In this document: positions 55,591 to 63,951 of the stretch, piece after piece | How positions within the stretch are numbered: the first letter of the stretch is position 1 | Layout: each line of letters begins with the position of its first letter | NCBI RefSeq assembly: GCF_026241895.1 | Contig: NZ_JAPJIV010000003.1 | Location: 372,001 to 436,000 of the forward strand | Length of the DNA stretch: 64,000 nucleotides | Source: Pseudomonas sp. RIT-562 | Lineage (GTDB): Bacteria; Pseudomonadota; Gammaproteobacteria; Pseudomonadales; Pseudomonadaceae | Direction: 5' to 3' | Position numbers and translations under genes: made by a program | Notes under the pieces: model-generated | Databases searched by the model: none | What the model was told of the DNA's origin: nothing | What the model saw: the letters and a program-made list of their open reading frames with translations, nothing else

Positions 55591-55821
55591 ATGGAACAGA
55601 CCACTCTTTTCATGAGCAATCGAAGCCAAGCTGTGCGTCTTCCGAAAGCCGTCGCAATGCCAAGTGATGTGAAGCGAGTAGACGTCGTTGCTATCGGAAG
55701 GTCGCGAATCATCACTCCTGCCGGGGAAACCTGGGATAGCTGGTTTGATGGAGACGACGCGAGTAACGATTTCATGGCAAACCGCGCTCAACCAGCCGAT
55801 CAGGAGCGCGAGTCGTTCTGA
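55591..55821 (+). CDS. vapB: antitoxin of a VapBC-type module (AbrB/SpoVT fold)
   Basis: A 76-residue antitoxin with the VagC/VapB pattern NRSQAVRLPKAV for the swapped-hairpin DNA-binding domain and a toxin-binding C terminus with Trp (WDSWFDGDD). It should autorepress and neutralise VapC. ATG at 55591 is behind GAGGAG; an upstream ATG at 55567 would add eight residues. Stop and start overlap the toxin gene (TGATG). Confidence 0.9.
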   Translation: MEQTTLFMSNRSQAVRLPKAVAMPSDVKRVDVVAIGRSRIITPAGETWDSWFDGDDASNDFMANRAQPADQERESF

Positions 55822-56228
55822 TGCTCAAGTTCATGCTCGATACCAACATTTGCATCTTTACGATCAAGAACAAGCCTCAAGTCGTGCGAGAAGCTTTTAA
55901 CCTTCATAACGGGCAGCTGTGTATCAGTGCCGTTACGTTGATGGAACTGATTTATGGAGCTGAAAAATCGGCAGCCCCAGAGAAAAATCTTGCCGTAGTC
56001 GAGGGTTTAGCGGCCCGTCTTGAAGTCTTGCCTTTCGATAATGACGCGGCGGCGCACACCGGAATGATTCGCTCAGAGCTGGCAAAGGCGGGCACCCCCA
56101 TCGGCCCGTATGACCAAATGATTGCAGGGCACGCGCGCTCGCGTGGATTCATTGTCGTGACCAACAATCTAAGGGAGTTCGAAAGGGTGTCTGGATTGCG
56201 CGTAGAAGACTGGGTGATCGCCGAATAA
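55821..56228 (+). CDS. vapC: PIN-domain ribonuclease toxin of a VapBC module
   Basis: A 135-residue PIN-domain toxin. Acidic metal ligands are seen in MLDTNICIF (Asp7), LMELIYGAEKS (Glu) and GPYDQMIAGHA (Asp), with VVTNNLREFERVSGLRVEDW at the end, as in VapC/FitB proteins that cut tRNA or rRNA. Cotranscribed with vapB. The pair is framed by identical 40-bp terminators, so it looks like an inserted module. Confidence 0.93.
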   Translation: MLKFMLDTNICIFTIKNKPQVVREAFNLHNGQLCISAVTLMELIYGAEKSAAPEKNLAVVEGLAARLEVLPFDNDAAAHTGMIRSELAKAGTPIGPYDQMIAGHARSRGFIVVTNNLREFERVSGLRVEDWVIAE

Positions 56229-56250
56229 GTATCGCGACCAACCAAACACA

Positions 56251-56290
56251 AAAAAACGGCCGCCTGTCATCTCTGACAGCGGCCGTTTTG
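56251..56290. terminator. terminator, right copy of the 40-bp direct repeat around vapBC
   Basis: Identical to 55427-55466. It sits between the ends of vapC (+) and the permease gene (-), and its A- and T-tracts let it stop both. Confidence 0.95.
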
Positions 56291-56306
56291 CATTACTCGC
56301 TACCCA

Positions 56307-57698
56307 TCAGCTCAGCACTGCAGCGCCCAGCTTCTGCTGCTTGCGGCGGCGCGCTACGAACAACCCGGCAGCTACCACCAGCACGCTGAGCAAGCCGGTC
56401 GCGAGGATCTCGACGCGATGGGCTTCCTGGAACAGCATGATCGTCAGCACGCCAACGATGAACACGATGACCGCGTAGGTCAGGCCAGGGAACAGCCACA
56501 TGCGGAAGGCGATTTTCTCGCCGGAGATCGCGCGCTGCTTGCGCATGCGCAGTTGCGAAACCGCAATCACCAGGTACACCAGCAAGGCGATCGCACCGGA
56601 GCTTGCCAGCAGGAACTCGAACACCGCAGCCGGCGCCACGTAGTTGGCAAATACCGCAAGGAACGCTGCAGCAGTCGACAACATCACTGCCCAGTACGGC
56701 GTGCCGCTGCCATTGGTGCGCTTGGAAACGGCCGGTGCATCGCCGCGCTTGCCCAGGGAGAACATCATGCGCGAGGCGGTGTACAGCGCCGAGTTCAAGC
56801 AGCTGGTAACTGCGACCAGCACTACGATATCGACGATCATCTTGGCGTTAGGAATGCCCATGCGCTCAAGGACGGTCTGGTAGGAACCAACGCTGGCCAG
56901 GACGGGATCGTTCCATGGCACCAGGGATACCACGATGAAGATCGACACCAGGTAGAACAAGCCGATCCGCCAGATCACCGAGTTGGTGGCCTTGGAGATT
57001 TGCTGGCCCGGGTTCTTCGATTCCGCCGCGGCGATGGTCACGATCTCGGTGCCCATGAACGAGAACATCGTGGTCAGAATCGCTGCCAGTACCGCGCCCA
57101 TGCCGTTTGGCATAAAGCCCTGGGTATCAAACAGATGCGAAACGCCGCTGACCTGGCTGGTGGGCAGGAAGCCAAAGATCGCCAGGATACCGAGCATCAC
57201 GAAGCCGACGATCGCAATGACCTTGATCAGCGCGAACCAGAATTCAAATTCACCGTAATTCTTCACGCTGAACAGGTTGGTCGCCGTCAGCAGCAGCGTG
57301 ATGATCAGCGTAAACGCCCAGATCGCGATATTCGGGAACCAGGCGTGCAGTATGGTTGCGGCGGCGTTGGCCTCCAGCGGGATCACCAAGACCCAGAACC
57401 ACCAGTACAGCCAGCCGATGGTGAAACCAGCCCAGTGACCGATCGCCCGATCGGCATAGGTGGAAAATGAACCGGTGTCTGGCGAGGCAACGGCCATTTC
57501 GCCCAGCATGCGCATCACCAACACCACCAAGGTACCGGCGGCCGCGTAGGCCAGCAGCACGGCCGGGCCCGCTGCAGCAATGGCATGACCGGAGCCGACG
57601 AACAACCCGGCACCGATAACCCCGGCGATCGACAACATGGTCACATGACGCGGTTTGAGCCCCTGTTCGAGGCCATTGGAACTTGGGGTACTGCTCAT
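56307..57698 (-). CDS. gabP: APC-family amino-acid permease (GABA permease-like)
   Basis: A 463-residue inner-membrane permease with 12 helices of the amino acid-polyamine-organocation family. Motifs: KPRHVTMLSIAGVIGAGLFVGSG, PDTGSFSTYADRAIGHWAGFTIGW (typical of GabP and other AAT-branch permeases) and GTEIVTIAAAESKNP. Length equals E. coli GabP (466); 4-aminobutyrate is the likely but unproven substrate. ATG at 57698. The 5' leader contains a hairpin (57740-57773). Confidence 0.85.
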   Translation of the reverse strand: MSSTPSSNGLEQGLKPRHVTMLSIAGVIGAGLFVGSGHAIAAAGPAVLLAYAAAGTLVVLVMRMLGEMAVASPDTGSFSTYADRAIGHWAGFTIGWLYWWFWVLVIPLEANAAATILHAWFPNIAIWAFTLIITLLLTATNLFSVKNYGEFEFWFALIKVIAIVGFVMLGILAIFGFLPTSQVSGVSHLFDTQGFMPNGMGAVLAAILTTMFSFMGTEIVTIAAAESKNPGQQISKATNSVIWRIGLFYLVSIFIVVSLVPWNDPVLASVGSYQTVLERMGIPNAKMIVDIVVLVAVTSCLNSALYTASRMMFSLGKRGDAPAVSKRTNGSGTPYWAVMLSTAAAFLAVFANYVAPAAVFEFLLASSGAIALLVYLVIAVSQLRMRKQRAISGEKIAFRMWLFPGLTYAVIVFIVGVLTIMLFQEAHRVEILATGLLSVLVVAAGLFVARRRKQQKLGAAVLS

Positions 57699-58258
57699 TG
57701 AAACTACCTTTGTAAGGAAAAGCGAAAGCATTGAGCTCTCCGTTGGTTCTCTCTCGTAAAAAGAAACCAACGGGGCGTTCCTTATTCTGCACGCAATAAT
57801 TGCGCCAAAATGTTACGAACTCCCCAGTCTCGGGGCTCTCAGGCTGACCGGACAGTCATCGCAAGTCCTTGAGATTAATGGCAATTTGCCAGAGCGTTAC
57901 CCTCCGACCCACTTTCCAGACGATTTGCCGCACCAGAAACACAGTAAAAAATGCCAAGCGCACAATAAAAGTGCAGATCAGGAACGTTTGTCCGGTTAAC
58001 GCTTCCAACCCCCCGGCAAAGCTGGCAACATCGCGCCTTTTTTTACGGCAGGCCGTCATTTTTTCCTTACGGAACGGGTTCAAACGCCTGTTCGGTTGAT
58101 AGCAGGGCGACAGTCTGCTGTGACGATGCGACAACCTGCCACATGACATCCGTTTACTGCCCGTAGCGCTGTTGGCTGCCATTCAGACGCTATGCTAGCT
58201 TGGCCGCCTCGCCAGGAAGGCCGCCAACAGCAGGAGCAACACACTATGAGGAACGCAC
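57699..58258. other. gap between gabP-like gene and ABC transporter operon
   Basis: A 560-bp divergent intergenic region. It holds the permease leader with a 9-bp hairpin (57740-57773), then a stretch that on the minus strand could encode 67 residues with a hydrophobic core (57856-58059, preceded by AAGGAAAAA), which I do not call a gene, and the leader of the ABC operon (GAGGAA before the ATG at 58259). Confidence 0.5.
57740..57773 (-). promoter_or_regulatory. leader hairpin of the GabP-like permease gene
   Basis: CCGTTGGTT (57740-57748) and AACCAACGG (57765-57773) are perfect complements with a 16-nt loop rich in purines on the transcript. It lies about 42 nt before the start codon; no T-run follows in the gene's direction. 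Confidence 0.45.
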
Positions 58259-59032
58259 ATGGCTGAGGCCACGCCCGCGCTTGAAATCCGCAACTTGCAT
58301 AAACGCTACGGTTCGCTGGAGGTGCTCAAAGGCATCTCGCTGACCGCCCGCGACGGCGATGTGATCTCGATCCTGGGTTCCTCCGGTTCCGGCAAGTCCA
58401 CGTTCCTGCGTTGCATCAACCTGCTGGAAAACCCGCACCAGGGCCAGATTCTGGTGGCCGGTGAAGAGCTCAAACTCAAGGCCGCCAAGAACGGCGAACT
58501 GGTCGCTGCCGACGGCAAGCAGATCAACCGCCTGCGCAGCGAGATTGGTTTTGTGTTTCAAAACTTTAATCTGTGGCCGCACATGAGCGTGCTCGACAAC
58601 ATCATCGAAGCGCCGCGCCGGGTGCTCGGGCAAAGCAAAGCTGAAGCCATCGATATCGCCGAAGCCTTGCTGGCCAAGGTCGGCATCGCGGACAAGCGCC
58701 ACGCCTACCCCGCCGAACTGTCCGGCGGCCAGCAGCAACGCGCGGCCATCGCCCGCACGCTGGCGATGCAGCCCAAGGTGATTCTGTTCGACGAACCCAC
58801 CTCCGCCCTTGACCCGGAAATGGTCCAGGAAGTACTTAATGTCATCCGCGCATTGGCCGAGGAAGGCCGTACCATGCTGCTGGTCACCCACGAAATGGGC
58901 TTTGCCCGCCAGGTGTCCAGCGAAGTGGTGTTCCTGCACCAAGGCCTGGTAGAAGAGCAAGGATCGCCACAGCAGGTGTTCGAAAACCCGCTTTCGGCGC
59001 GCTGCAAACAATTCATGTCCAGCAACCGCTAA
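58259..59032 (+). CDS. polar amino-acid ABC transporter, ATP-binding subunit
   Basis: A 257-residue ABC ATPase of the HisP/AotP group. Walker A GSSGSGKST, Q-loop VFQNFNLWPH, signature LSGGQQQR, Walker B VILFDEPTSALD and the H-loop THEMGFA are all complete. First gene of a four-gene transport operon (ATPase, binding protein, two permeases). Confidence 0.95.
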   Translation: MAEATPALEIRNLHKRYGSLEVLKGISLTARDGDVISILGSSGSGKSTFLRCINLLENPHQGQILVAGEELKLKAAKNGELVAADGKQINRLRSEIGFVFQNFNLWPHMSVLDNIIEAPRRVLGQSKAEAIDIAEALLAKVGIADKRHAYPAELSGGQQQRAAIARTLAMQPKVILFDEPTSALDPEMVQEVLNVIRALAEEGRTMLLVTHEMGFARQVSSEVVFLHQGLVEEQGSPQQVFENPLSARCKQFMSSNR

Positions 59033-59045
59033 CGGAGCTACCCGC

Positions 59046-59792
59046 ATGCAGAACTACAAGAAGGTCTTCCTGGCTGCCGCCGTTTCCCTGGCGTTCAGCG
59101 CCGGTGCCATGGCCGAAACCCTGAAGATGGGCATCGAAGCGGCCTACCCGCCGTTCAACAACAAAGATGCCAGCGGTAACGTGGTCGGCTTCGACAAGGA
59201 AATCGGCGACGCCCTGTGCGCCAAGATGAAAGTCGAGTGCACCGTGGTGACCTCCGACTGGGACGGGATCATTCCAGCCCTGAACGCCAAGAAGTTCGAT
59301 TTCCTGATCTCCTCGATGTCGATCACCGACGAGCGCAAGCAGGCGGTGGACTTCACCGACCCGTACTACTCGAACAAGCTGCAATTCATCGCCCCGAAAG
59401 ACAAAGAGTTCAAAACCGACAAAGACTCCCTGAAAGGCAAAGTGATCGGCGCACAACGTGCGACCCTCGCCGGCACCTGGATGGAAGACAACATGGAAGG
59501 CGTTGAAGTCAAACTCTACGACACCCAGGAAAACGCCTACCTGGACCTGACCTCCGGGCGTCTGGACGGCATCCTGGCGGACAAATACGTCAACTACGAA
59601 TGGCTGAAAAGCGACGCTGGCCGCTCTTACGAGTTCAAGGGCGACCCGGTGGAAGAAAGCGACAAGATCGGGATCGCCGTGCGTAAAAACGACCCTATCC
59701 GCGAGAAGCTGAACGCTGCGCTGAAAGAAATCGTTGCCGACGGCACTTACAAAAAGATCAACGACAAGTACTTCCCTTTCAGCATCTATTGA
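59046..59792 (+). CDS. polar amino-acid ABC transporter, periplasmic binding protein
   Basis: A 248-residue binding protein of the lysine/arginine/ornithine-histidine type: signal peptide (1-23, GAMA), then LKMGIEAAYPPFNNKDASG, VGFDKEIGDALCAKM with a Cys pair (CAKMKVEC) as in HisJ/ArgT, and SSMSITDERKQAVDFTDPYY. Basic amino acids or octopine/nopaline-like ligands fit. Precedes the permease genes. Confidence 0.94.
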   Translation: MQNYKKVFLAAAVSLAFSAGAMAETLKMGIEAAYPPFNNKDASGNVVGFDKEIGDALCAKMKVECTVVTSDWDGIIPALNAKKFDFLISSMSITDERKQAVDFTDPYYSNKLQFIAPKDKEFKTDKDSLKGKVIGAQRATLAGTWMEDNMEGVEVKLYDTQENAYLDLTSGRLDGILADKYVNYEWLKSDAGRSYEFKGDPVEESDKIGIAVRKNDPIREKLNAALKEIVADGTYKKINDKYFPFSIY

Positions 59793-59809
59793 TTCTGACT
59801 TGCCTGGCT

Positions 59810-59831
59810 GGCGCCGTTCGCTGACGGCGCC
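59810..59831 (+). other. intra-operon stem-loop
   Basis: GGCGCCGT-TCGCTG-ACGGCGCC: an 8-bp perfect stem between the binding-protein and permease genes. Stems here commonly stabilise the upstream message so that the binding protein is made in excess. Confidence 0.7.
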
Positions 59832-59870
59832 AGCCCCTGGCATTGCCTGCCGCGATTTGAAAAGAAATCC

Positions 59871-60566
59871 ATGACTATCGATCTCTACGGATTCGGCCCG
59901 GCGCTCGCCGCTGGCGCGCTGATGACTGTAAAACTGGCACTCTCGGCCTTGTGCCTGGGGCTGGTACTCGGTCTGCTCGGCGCCTTGGCCAAAACTTCCC
60001 CGTACAAGCCGCTGCAATGGCTTGGCGGCACTTACTCGACCCTGGTGCGCGGCATCCCGGAATTGCTCTGGGTGCTGTTGATCTACTTCGGTACGGTCAA
60101 CCTGATGCGCGAACTGGGCGAATTCTTCGGCAAGCCCGACCTCGAATTGAATGCCTTCGCTGCCGGCGTGATTGCCCTGGGCCTGTGCTTCGGCGCCTAC
60201 GCCACGGAAGTATTTCGCGGCGCGATCCTGGCGATTCCCAAAGGCCACCGCGAAGCTGGCGTCGCCTTGGGCCTGTCGAAATTTCGCATCTTCACCAAGC
60301 TGATCATGCCGCAGATGTGGCGCATCGCCCTTCCGGGCCTTGGCAACCTGTTCATGATCCTGATGAAGGACACGGCGCTGGTTTCCGTGATCGGCCTGGA
60401 AGAAATCATGCGTCATGCGCAAATCGGCGTGACCGTCTCCAAGCAACCGTTCACCTTCTATATGGTGGCCGCGTTCATGTACCTGGGCCTGACGATTCTC
60501 GCCATGACCGGCATGCATTTCATGGAAAAACGCGCCGGTCGCGGGTTCGCAAGGAGCACCCAATGA
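59871..60566 (+). CDS. polar amino-acid ABC transporter, permease (HisQ-like)
   Basis: A 231-residue permease with about five helices and the EAA loop REAGVALGLSKFRIFTKLIMPQ. Overlaps the second permease gene by 4 nt. The 78-bp gap to the binding-protein gene contains an inverted repeat (GGCGCCGTTCGCTGACGGCGCC, 59810-59831), possibly a stem that limits read-through into the permeases. Confidence 0.94.
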   Translation: MTIDLYGFGPALAAGALMTVKLALSALCLGLVLGLLGALAKTSPYKPLQWLGGTYSTLVRGIPELLWVLLIYFGTVNLMRELGEFFGKPDLELNAFAAGVIALGLCFGAYATEVFRGAILAIPKGHREAGVALGLSKFRIFTKLIMPQMWRIALPGLGNLFMILMKDTALVSVIGLEEIMRHAQIGVTVSKQPFTFYMVAAFMYLGLTILAMTGMHFMEKRAGRGFARSTQ

Positions 60567-61252
60567 ACTGGGAAGTCATTATCAAGTGGCTGCCAAAGCT
60601 GGCCCAAGGCGCAACCCTGACCCTGGAACTGGTAGCCATCGCGGTCATTGCCGGTTTGCTGCTGGCGATTCCGCTGGGCATCGCCCGGTCATCACGCCTG
60701 TGGTACGTGCGCGCATTCCCCTACGCCTACATCTTCTTTTTCCGGGGCACGCCGCTGCTGGTTCAGCTGTTTCTGGTCTACTACGGGCTGGCGCAGTTCG
60801 ATGCGGTGCGTAACAGCTCAATGTGGCCCTACCTGCGCGATCCGTTCTGGTGCGCCACCGCGACCATGACCCTGCACACCGCAGCCTACATCGCCGAAAT
60901 CCTGCGCGGCTCGATCCAGGCGATTCCCAAGGGTGAGATCGAAGCTGCACGGGCGCTGGGCATGTCCCGGGCCAAGGCGATGTTCTACATCATCCTGCCG
61001 CGCGCCGCGCGCATCGGCCTGCCGGCTTACAGCAACGAAGTGATCCTGATGCTCAAGGCCAGCGCCCTGGCCAGCACCGTGACCTTGCTGGAACTGACCG
61101 GCATGGCTCGCACCATCATCGCCAGGACCTACTTGCCGGTGGAGATATTCTTCGCTGCAGGCATGTTCTACCTGCTGATGGCCTTCGTCCTGGTGCGCGG
61201 CTTCAAGCTGCTGGAACGCTGGCTGCGCGTCGATGCCTGCCAAGGGCGTTGA
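60563..61252 (+). CDS. polar amino-acid ABC transporter, permease (HisM-like)
   Basis: A 229-residue permease with five predicted helices and the EAA loop EIEAARALGMSRAKAMFYIILP. It pairs with the previous permease. ATG at 60563 overlaps the HisQ-like stop (ATGA). Its end overlaps the next gene by 20 nt. Confidence 0.94.
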   Translation: MNWEVIIKWLPKLAQGATLTLELVAIAVIAGLLLAIPLGIARSSRLWYVRAFPYAYIFFFRGTPLLVQLFLVYYGLAQFDAVRNSSMWPYLRDPFWCATATMTLHTAAYIAEILRGSIQAIPKGEIEAARALGMSRAKAMFYIILPRAARIGLPAYSNEVILMLKASALASTVTLLELTGMARTIIARTYLPVEIFFAAGMFYLLMAFVLVRGFKLLERWLRVDACQGR

Positions 61253-62462
61253 TAGCATAGTACTGACGGGCGAGGCTCTGCTCGCCCGTTTCGCCGCGCT
61301 GGATGCTTTTCTGATCGAGCATCAAGCGCTGTGGAAGCCCCGCCCCTTCACTCACCTGCAACTCCCCTGGGAAACGTCCTACCCGGAACTGGCACTGTGG
61401 CTACGCGGCCGCTCCCTGGAAGACGCCGAGCTCGCACACAACCACCCCGCTCTGCTGGACGCGCCCGAGCCTTTCGCTACGCTGGCGGCGCAATCACTTC
61501 AGCTCAGCGCCATCGGCGAATTGCCGGCCTATGCGCTGGAACAAGCCGGGCACCGTCTGAACGTCGACGTGCCGGGGCGCAAATGGCAGCAGATCGAAGC
61601 GTTCGCCAGCCGCTTGAAGTTCACCCGGCAACCAACCCATTTTCTCGACTGGTGCGCTGGCAAGGGTCACCTCGGCCGACGCTTGCTGCAGGCAGGACAG
61701 CAACTCACCTGCCTGGAGTACGACCCGGCCCTGGTCGCCAGCGGCCAGGCACTCAGCCAGCGCCATCACCTGCACGCACTGCATGTTGAACAGGATGTAC
61801 TCGCCGCCGAAGCCGCGAGTCTGCTGAACAGCGCACATACCCCGGTCGCGCTGCACGCTTGCGGCGACCTACATGTCAGGTTGATCCAGCTCGCCAGCGC
61901 CGCAGGTTGCCAACAGCTGGCCATTGCACCCTGCTGCTACAACCGCATCAGTCTTACAGCCCATGAGGCAATTTCCTCACCGGGCAAGCAATCCACCCTG
62001 CAGCTGTCCCTGGACGATCTGGCGCTGCCCGCCAGCGAGACTGTCACTGCAGGCGCCCGAGTCCGTCACCAGCGGGACACCTCCATGGCGCGGCGCCTGG
62101 CGTTTGACCTGCTGCAAAGGCAACTACGCGGCATCGATCAATACCTGCCCACACCGTCCCTTCCCAGCGCATGGCTAGACAAACCTTTCGCCGAATACTG
62201 CCATCATCTGGCCGCATTCAAGGACTTATCCACAATCGGCACTCAGGACTGGCCAGCCGTGGAAGCCGCTGGCTGGCAACGCTTGGCACAGGTGCGCAAC
62301 CTGGAGCTGCTGCGCGGACTTTTCCGACGCCCGCTCGAGCTTTGGCTGGTACTCGACCGAGCCATTTTCCTCACCGAGCAGGGTTACACCGTTCGTCTCG
62401 GAACCTTCTGCGAAAGCCCTCTCACTCCGCGTAATCTGCTGATCCTGGGCGAGCGCTGCTAA
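61233..62462 (+). CDS. class I SAM-dependent methyltransferase (Methyltransf_32 type)
   Basis: A 409-residue cytoplasmic methyltransferase. SAM-binding motif I is FLDWCAGKGHLGRRLL (about 142-157), followed by the acidic end LTCLEYDP; HACGDLHVRLIQLA and LAIAPCCYNRIS fit the METTL25-like Methyltransf_32 group. Substrate unknown. The start ATG at 61233 lies inside the permease gene in another frame, so translation may depend on ribosomes finishing the permease. Confidence 0.85.
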   Translation: MPAKGVDSIVLTGEALLARFAALDAFLIEHQALWKPRPFTHLQLPWETSYPELALWLRGRSLEDAELAHNHPALLDAPEPFATLAAQSLQLSAIGELPAYALEQAGHRLNVDVPGRKWQQIEAFASRLKFTRQPTHFLDWCAGKGHLGRRLLQAGQQLTCLEYDPALVASGQALSQRHHLHALHVEQDVLAAEAASLLNSAHTPVALHACGDLHVRLIQLASAAGCQQLAIAPCCYNRISLTAHEAISSPGKQSTLQLSLDDLALPASETVTAGARVRHQRDTSMARRLAFDLLQRQLRGIDQYLPTPSLPSAWLDKPFAEYCHHLAAFKDLSTIGTQDWPAVEAAGWQRLAQVRNLELLRGLFRRPLELWLVLDRAIFLTEQGYTVRLGTFCESPLTPRNLLILGERC

Positions 62463-62802
62463 ACAGCGCAGCCTGTGGATAACTCTGTTGATGGAATTAT
62501 CCTGGATCCAATGTTTACAGCTGTTTCCCCCCTGAAACACCCGTGTTCAATTTTCGTACACATGAATAAAAAACCATAAAAACAGGCATTTGCGAACTAA
62601 TGAGAACGGGTCCACAAAATCGGTAATGAGCACTCACGGCCATCACGCCCGTTGTGCATAAGCGATGATTGAAAAGGACATAACCGCCGAATACGGGACC
62701 ACGCAAGCCGTCATTTGCGCCACGACCGTCCTCCTTGCTATACAGGCAAATAAGCGCCGATCCCGCGGCCGTTAATAAAAAAACAAAACACAGGACTCGA
62801 TC
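62463..62802. other. AT-rich gap before the FkbM gene, with DnaA-box-like sequence
   Basis: A 340-bp non-coding stretch, less GC-rich than its neighbours. TGTGGATAA (62474-62482) is a perfect DnaA box in reverse; a forward one (TTATCCACA) lies at 62227-62235 in the upstream gene. The leader of the FkbM gene has a long A-run (about 62777-62789). I see no gene. Confidence 0.5.
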
Positions 62803-63627
62803 GTGACGTTTATTTCCTACGCACAGAACTTCGAAGACATCCGCCTGTGGCGCGCCCTCAGAAACGTTGAAAATGGCTTCTACATCGACATCGGCGCCAA
62901 CGATCCCGTGCACGACTCAGTAACCAAGGCGTTCTACGACCACGGCTGGACCGGCATCAACGTCGAGCCAGTGGCCAACTACTACCAGGCCCTGTGCGAA
63001 CAACGCCCCAAAGACACCAACCTGCAATGCGTCGCCGGCGAAAACGCCCAGGACCTGACGTTCTACGGCATCGCCGACACCGGCCTGTCGACCCTCGAAC
63101 CGACCGTGGCTCAACAGCACAAAGATGCCGGCATGGACGTGCGCAGCCACACCGTACAATCACGCACCCTGACCTCCATCTGCGAACAACACGCCCAGGG
63201 CAGGCCCATCCACTTCCTGAAAATCGACGTCGAAGGCCACGAGGAAACCGTGCTGCGCGGTATGGACTTCAGCCAATGGCGCCCGTGGATCATCCTCATC
63301 GAGACCCCCTGGGAGCGCAACCAGACCTGGGAAACCCTGGTCACCAGCGCCGGCTACCACGCCATCCTGTTCGACGGCCTCAACACCTACTACCTCGCCG
63401 ACGAACACCTCAACCTCAAACCCGCCTTCGACATCCCGCCCTGCAACCTGGACAACTTCCAGCTCTGCCGCGGCCACAAATTCAGCCATCCCCTCAACGA
63501 CGCCGACCAACACCTCGCCGCCGCTCTACAACGCGCCGAACAGGCCGAAGCGCAACTACACGCCATCCAGAACAGCCGCACCTGGAAAGCCCTGCACAAA
63601 CTCAAGAAAGCCCTGCGCCGCGCCTGA
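62803..63627 (+). CDS. FkbM family methyltransferase
   Basis: A 274-residue methyltransferase: N-terminal SYAQNFEDIRLWRAL, SAM motif GFYIDIGANDPVHDSVTK (about 26-43), acidic motif WTGINVEPV, the FkbM signature LKIDVEGHEETVLRGMD, and a C-terminal coiled coil (AALQRAEQAEAQLHAIQNSR) with a basic tail. FkbM enzymes O-methylate sugars or antibiotics; in Pseudomonas they often act on surface glycans. The start is GTG at 62803. It stands alone next to tRNA-Thr, with a strong AAC/ACC/CTC codon preference. Confidence 0.88.
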   Translation: MTFISYAQNFEDIRLWRALRNVENGFYIDIGANDPVHDSVTKAFYDHGWTGINVEPVANYYQALCEQRPKDTNLQCVAGENAQDLTFYGIADTGLSTLEPTVAQQHKDAGMDVRSHTVQSRTLTSICEQHAQGRPIHFLKIDVEGHEETVLRGMDFSQWRPWIILIETPWERNQTWETLVTSAGYHAILFDGLNTYYLADEHLNLKPAFDIPPCNLDNFQLCRGHKFSHPLNDADQHLAAALQRAEQAEAQLHAIQNSRTWKALHKLKKALRRA

Positions 63628-63663
63628 CCCAAGGCCTGCGCAAAAATAGTCTGAATTCAGGGG

Positions 63664-63691
63664 TTTACAGAACCATTCCAATCGCTATAAT
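63664..63691 (+). promoter_or_regulatory. sigma-70 promoter of tRNA-Thr
   Basis: TTTACA (63664-63669) and TATAAT (63686-63691) with 16 bp spacing, 13 bp before the tRNA. Confidence 0.75.
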
Positions 63692-63704
63692 CGTCGCCCA
63701 ACAC

Positions 63705-63780
<76 letters not shown>

Positions 63781-63785
63781 TACAA

Positions 63786-63819
63786 GGTTCCAGAGAAGGC
63801 TTTCAAAATCTCTGGAACC
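63786..63819. other. perfect stem-loop just 3' of tRNA-Thr
   Basis: GGTTCCAGAGA (63786-63796) pairs fully with TCTCTGGAACC (63809-63819). It begins 5 bp after the CCA; it could aid tRNA 3' processing or be part of the attachment region of the adjacent element. Confidence 0.6.
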
Positions 63820-63823
63820 CCCG

Positions 63824-63850
63824 AAAAACCCGCCTTCTGGCGGGTTTTTT
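63824..63850 (+). terminator. intrinsic terminator after tRNA-Thr
   Basis: AAAACCCGCC-TTCT-GGCGGGTTTT with TTTTTT at the end. Confidence 0.9.
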
Positions 63851-63901
63851 CGTTTGGGCGTTCCGTCAGGTTACGTAAAAATCTGGTGGATTCCAGCCGT
63901 T

Positions 63902-63923
63902 TTAGGGGTAATGTTAGGGGTAA
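63902..63923. repeat. short direct repeats ahead of the integrase gene
   Basis: TTAGGGGTAA at 63902-63911 and 63914-63923, 12 bp apart. Tandem repeats of this sort next to att sites can be arm-type binding sites of tyrosine integrases. Confidence 0.6.
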
Positions 63924-63951
63924 GGTAATTCGATAAAGGGGGAGTACCCTT

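Noticed and set aside
57856..58059. Possible 67-residue small membrane protein on the minus strand with AAGGAAAAA before its ATG
   Set aside because: Composition is biased to Arg/Phe/Thr, there is no similarity I recognise, and the region reads like a promoter gap. Kept as non-coding unless proteomics shows it.
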